Of a DNA stretch of 6,777 nucleotides, positions 5,196-6,777 are shown piece after piece. The notes under the pieces are model-generated. The model was not told the DNA's origin. It made no database searches and saw only the letters and a list, made by a program, of their open reading frames with translations. The stretch is from NCBI GenBank assembly GCA_025449725.1, contig JANWIU010000108.1, positions 1 through 6,777 of the forward strand. The letters run 5' to 3'. Within the stretch, counting starts at the first letter, position 1; the number at the start of each line of letters is the position of its first letter. Source of the stretch: Pseudobdellovibrio sp. (lineage in GTDB: Bacteria > Bdellovibrionota > Bdellovibrionia > Bdellovibrionales > Bdellovibrionaceae). The position numbers were made by a program, and so were the translations under genes.

Positions 5196-6348
5196 ATGTC
5201 AATGGTTGCGGAACTTCCTGAAATTAAAAAAGAAATTGTCGCTTTAGAAAAATTGTCGGCGGAGCTTCGGGGGTACCTTTGACCTCGACCGCAAAAAGAA
5301 ACGCTTAGACGAACTGGCTTTGGCCGCTGAAAATCCCGCTTTGTGGGAAAAGCCGGCTGAAATGCAGAAATTAAATAAAGAAAAATCCTTGTTAGAAAAG
5401 TCGGTCAATGAATGGACCGGTTTTAATTCCCGCATTGAAGACGCCAAAGTTTTGCTGGAGATGGCCGTTGAAGCCCATGACGAAGGAACTTTTAAAGAAG
5501 TTAAAACCGAAGTCGTACAAATTAAAAATTTAGGTGAAGAGCTGGAGCTTAAACGAGTTCTTAACGGTGAGCTGGATGCTAATAGTGCTTACCTTTCGAT
5601 AAATTCCGGAGCCGGTGGAACAGAAAGCTGCGACTGGGCCGAAATGCTTCTTCGGATGTATACTCGCTATGCCGAAAAGCACGGGTATCGTTGTGAAGTT
5701 TTAGATATGACAGAGGGTGAAGGCGCGGGTATTAAATCCTGCACGCTTCTGATCAGCGGAGAATATGCTTACGGTTATCTAAAAGCAGAATCAGGGGTGC
5801 ATCGGCTGGTGCGGATTTCGCCGTTTGATTCGAATGCGCGACGCCATACTTCTTTTGCCTCAGTATTTGTTTGGGCGGAAGTAGATGATGATATCAATAT
5901 TGAAGTTAAGCCTGATGACATCGTGGTAGAAACCTACCGTTCCAGCGGCGCGGGCGGACAGCACGTTAACAAAACTGATTCTGCAGTTCGAATGCGTCAC
6001 TTACCGTCAGGAATTGTGGTGGCTTCGCAAACTCAAAGATCGCAGATACAGAACCGTGATAAAGCGATGAAAATGTTAAAGGCCGCTCTGTACGAAAAGG
6101 AAGTAGAAAAACGTAATCTGGAAAAAGACGCTATGAATTCGCAAAAAAAGGCGAATGAGTGGGGATCACAAATCAGATCTTACGTTATGCATCCTTATCA
6201 AATGGTGAAGGATCACCGGACTGCTTTTCAGTCGAATCAGGTGAATAATGTGATGGACGGGAAGCTTGATGATTTTATTATGGCTTACTTGAAGGCACAG
6301 CTAACTGGAACTCTCGGTCAAAACAGCGGCGGAGATGATCTCGAATGA
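5196..6348 (+). CDS. prfB: Peptide chain release factor 2, expressed through a programmed +1 frameshift
   Basis: RF2 recognises UAA and UGA stop codons and triggers peptide release on the ribosome. Translation begins at ATG 5196 and runs 28 codons (ending L-R-G-Y-L) to an in-frame TGA at 5280-5282. A +1 shift on CTT (5277-5279) skips T5280 and continues with GAC, giving 355 more codons and a 383-aa protein (365 in E. coli). The stop-codon reading tripeptide S-P-F is at 208-210 and the catalytic G-G-Q at 253-255, close to E. coli positions 205-207 and 250-252. The N-terminal helical domain spans about residues 1-120. The break is regulatory, not a mutation: low RF2 lets the ribosome shift and restore RF2. 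An in-frame stop (5187-5189) lies just upstream, so the start is 5196 or the nearby ATG at 5202; neither has a good ribosome site. The permease gene overlaps by 4 bp. Confidence 0.97.
5265..5283 (+). promoter_or_regulatory. prfB programmed +1 frameshift site
   Basis: The codons read CTT CGG GGG TAC CTT TGA C. The slippery CTT, the poorly terminating TGA-C context, and a G-rich Shine-Dalgarno-like stretch three bases before CTT are the three elements of the classical RF2 autoregulatory site. Compared with the E. coli site (AGG GGG TAT CTT TGA C), the first A of the internal Shine-Dalgarno is C here and TAT is TAC, while the encoded L-R-G-Y-L peptide is unchanged. Confidence 0.95.
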
Positions 6349-6777
6349 AATTTTATTTTTGGTTAGCCCGAAAAATGCTTCTTTCGAAACAAGGTCTGTT
6401 TAACGGGGCCACGTCCTTTTCTTTTGTTGGTCTAATCTTAGGTGTTGCAGCGCTCGTTGTTTCGATGGCTGTCATGAGCGGCTATGTTGAAACATTAAAA
6501 ACGGCCATGACCGATATCACGGCAGATCTTCAAGTGGTTAAGCGCGGAAAGGTCCGCCAGAACTGGGAAGAATTTTCTGCTGAAATCAGAAGAGAAGAGC
6601 CGCGCGTAAAAGCCATGATGAAATTCGGTTACGCCGAAGCTGTTTTGGCAAGAAAAGGTCAGGTTTCAGGAGTCCTTTTTCAAGGTGTTGATGCCGATCA
6701 ACTTTCAAAAGTTTTACAAATCGAAAAAAGATTAAAAAAAGGCGTGCTCGATATTCAGGGCGACAACATCAATGTCG
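6345..6777 (+). CDS. LolC/LolE-type ABC transporter permease, N-terminal part (runs off the right edge)
   Basis: The first 144 residues are visible. A basic N-terminus with A-R-K-M-L-L-S-K precedes one membrane helix (about 23-45: F-V-G-L-I-L-G-V-A-A-L-V-V-S-M-A-V-M), followed by S-G-Y and a charged periplasmic stretch beginning about residue 50. This is the start expected of LolC/LolE permeases, which with LolD move lipoproteins out of the inner membrane, and of the wider MacB/FtsX permease family. The G-V-L-F-Q-G-V-D segment (109-116) resembles the periplasmic domain of LolC-type proteins. The ATG overlaps the prfB stop (ATGA, 6345-6348); GGAG lies 10 bases upstream inside prfB. Whether it is LolC, LolE or a fused LolCE form cannot be settled from this part, so no symbol is given. 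A lolD ATPase gene would be expected nearby downstream. Confidence 0.85.
   Translation, partial: MKFYFWLARKMLLSKQGLFNGATSFSFVGLILGVAALVVSMAVMSGYVETLKTAMTDITADLQVVKRGKVRQNWEEFSAEIRREEPRVKAMMKFGYAEAVLARKGQVSGVLFQGVDADQLSKVLQIEKRLKKGVLDIQGDNINV

Noticed and set aside
5196..5282. A short ORF ending at TGA followed by a longer ORF, suggesting a broken prfB or a sequencing error.
   Set aside because: The break falls exactly at the conserved L-R-G-Y-L / CTT-TGA-C autoregulatory site of RF2, so it is a programmed frameshift and not a pseudogene.
6332..6342. Dyad GAGAT-G-ATCTC before the permease start.
   Set aside because: It is short, lies inside prfB coding sequence, and the one-base loop makes it unlikely as an RNA hairpin.

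Overview
This window looks like chromosomal DNA from a Bdellovibrio-like bacterium (Bdellovibrionota). That placement is an inference from four traits: moderate-to-low GC, an exported von Willebrand factor A (VWA) lipoprotein next to a GYF_2-type protein, a large single-haem exported cytochrome, and a prfB-lolC-like junction. No marker in the window proves the genus. I see no IS element, CRISPR array, tRNA or rRNA gene, phage gene or recognisable defence system.

Layout. Positions 1-1255 (minus strand) hold a VWA-domain lipoprotein gene followed by a GYF_2-domain gene that runs off the left edge. The two are 9 bases apart and probably co-transcribed. Positions 1256-1601 have no gene. They hold the highly structured 5' leader of the VWA gene (a roughly 87-nt domain closed by a perfect 8-bp stem, then a hairpin presenting the Shine-Dalgarno sequence in its loop), a 14-bp perfect palindrome, an AT-rich stretch, and a probable terminator for mazG. 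Positions 1602-2399 (minus) are mazG. It is divergent from ybeY (2414-2869, plus), with only 14 bp between the two start codons. From there the plus strand carries ybeY, a 586-aa exported c-type cytochrome-like protein, a GNAT acetyltransferase starting at TTG directly after the cytochrome stop codon, prfB (release factor 2), and the 5' part of a LolC/LolE-type permease gene overlapping the prfB stop by 4 bp.

prfB is split by an in-frame TGA after codon 28, at the classical RF2 autoregulatory +1 frameshift site. The full gene therefore runs 5196-6348 and encodes 383 aa. A reading that starts only after the TGA would lose the first 41 residues.

How the genes relate. Most are housekeeping: MazG cleans nucleotide pools, YbeY matures rRNA, RF2 terminates translation, and the permease belongs to the lipoprotein-sorting or related ABC exporter family. 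The accessory part is the VWA-lipoprotein/GYF pair and the cytochrome/GNAT pair, whose functions are unknown. The most interesting unexplained signal is the structured RNA leader of the VWA gene. No wholly new multi-gene system is evident.
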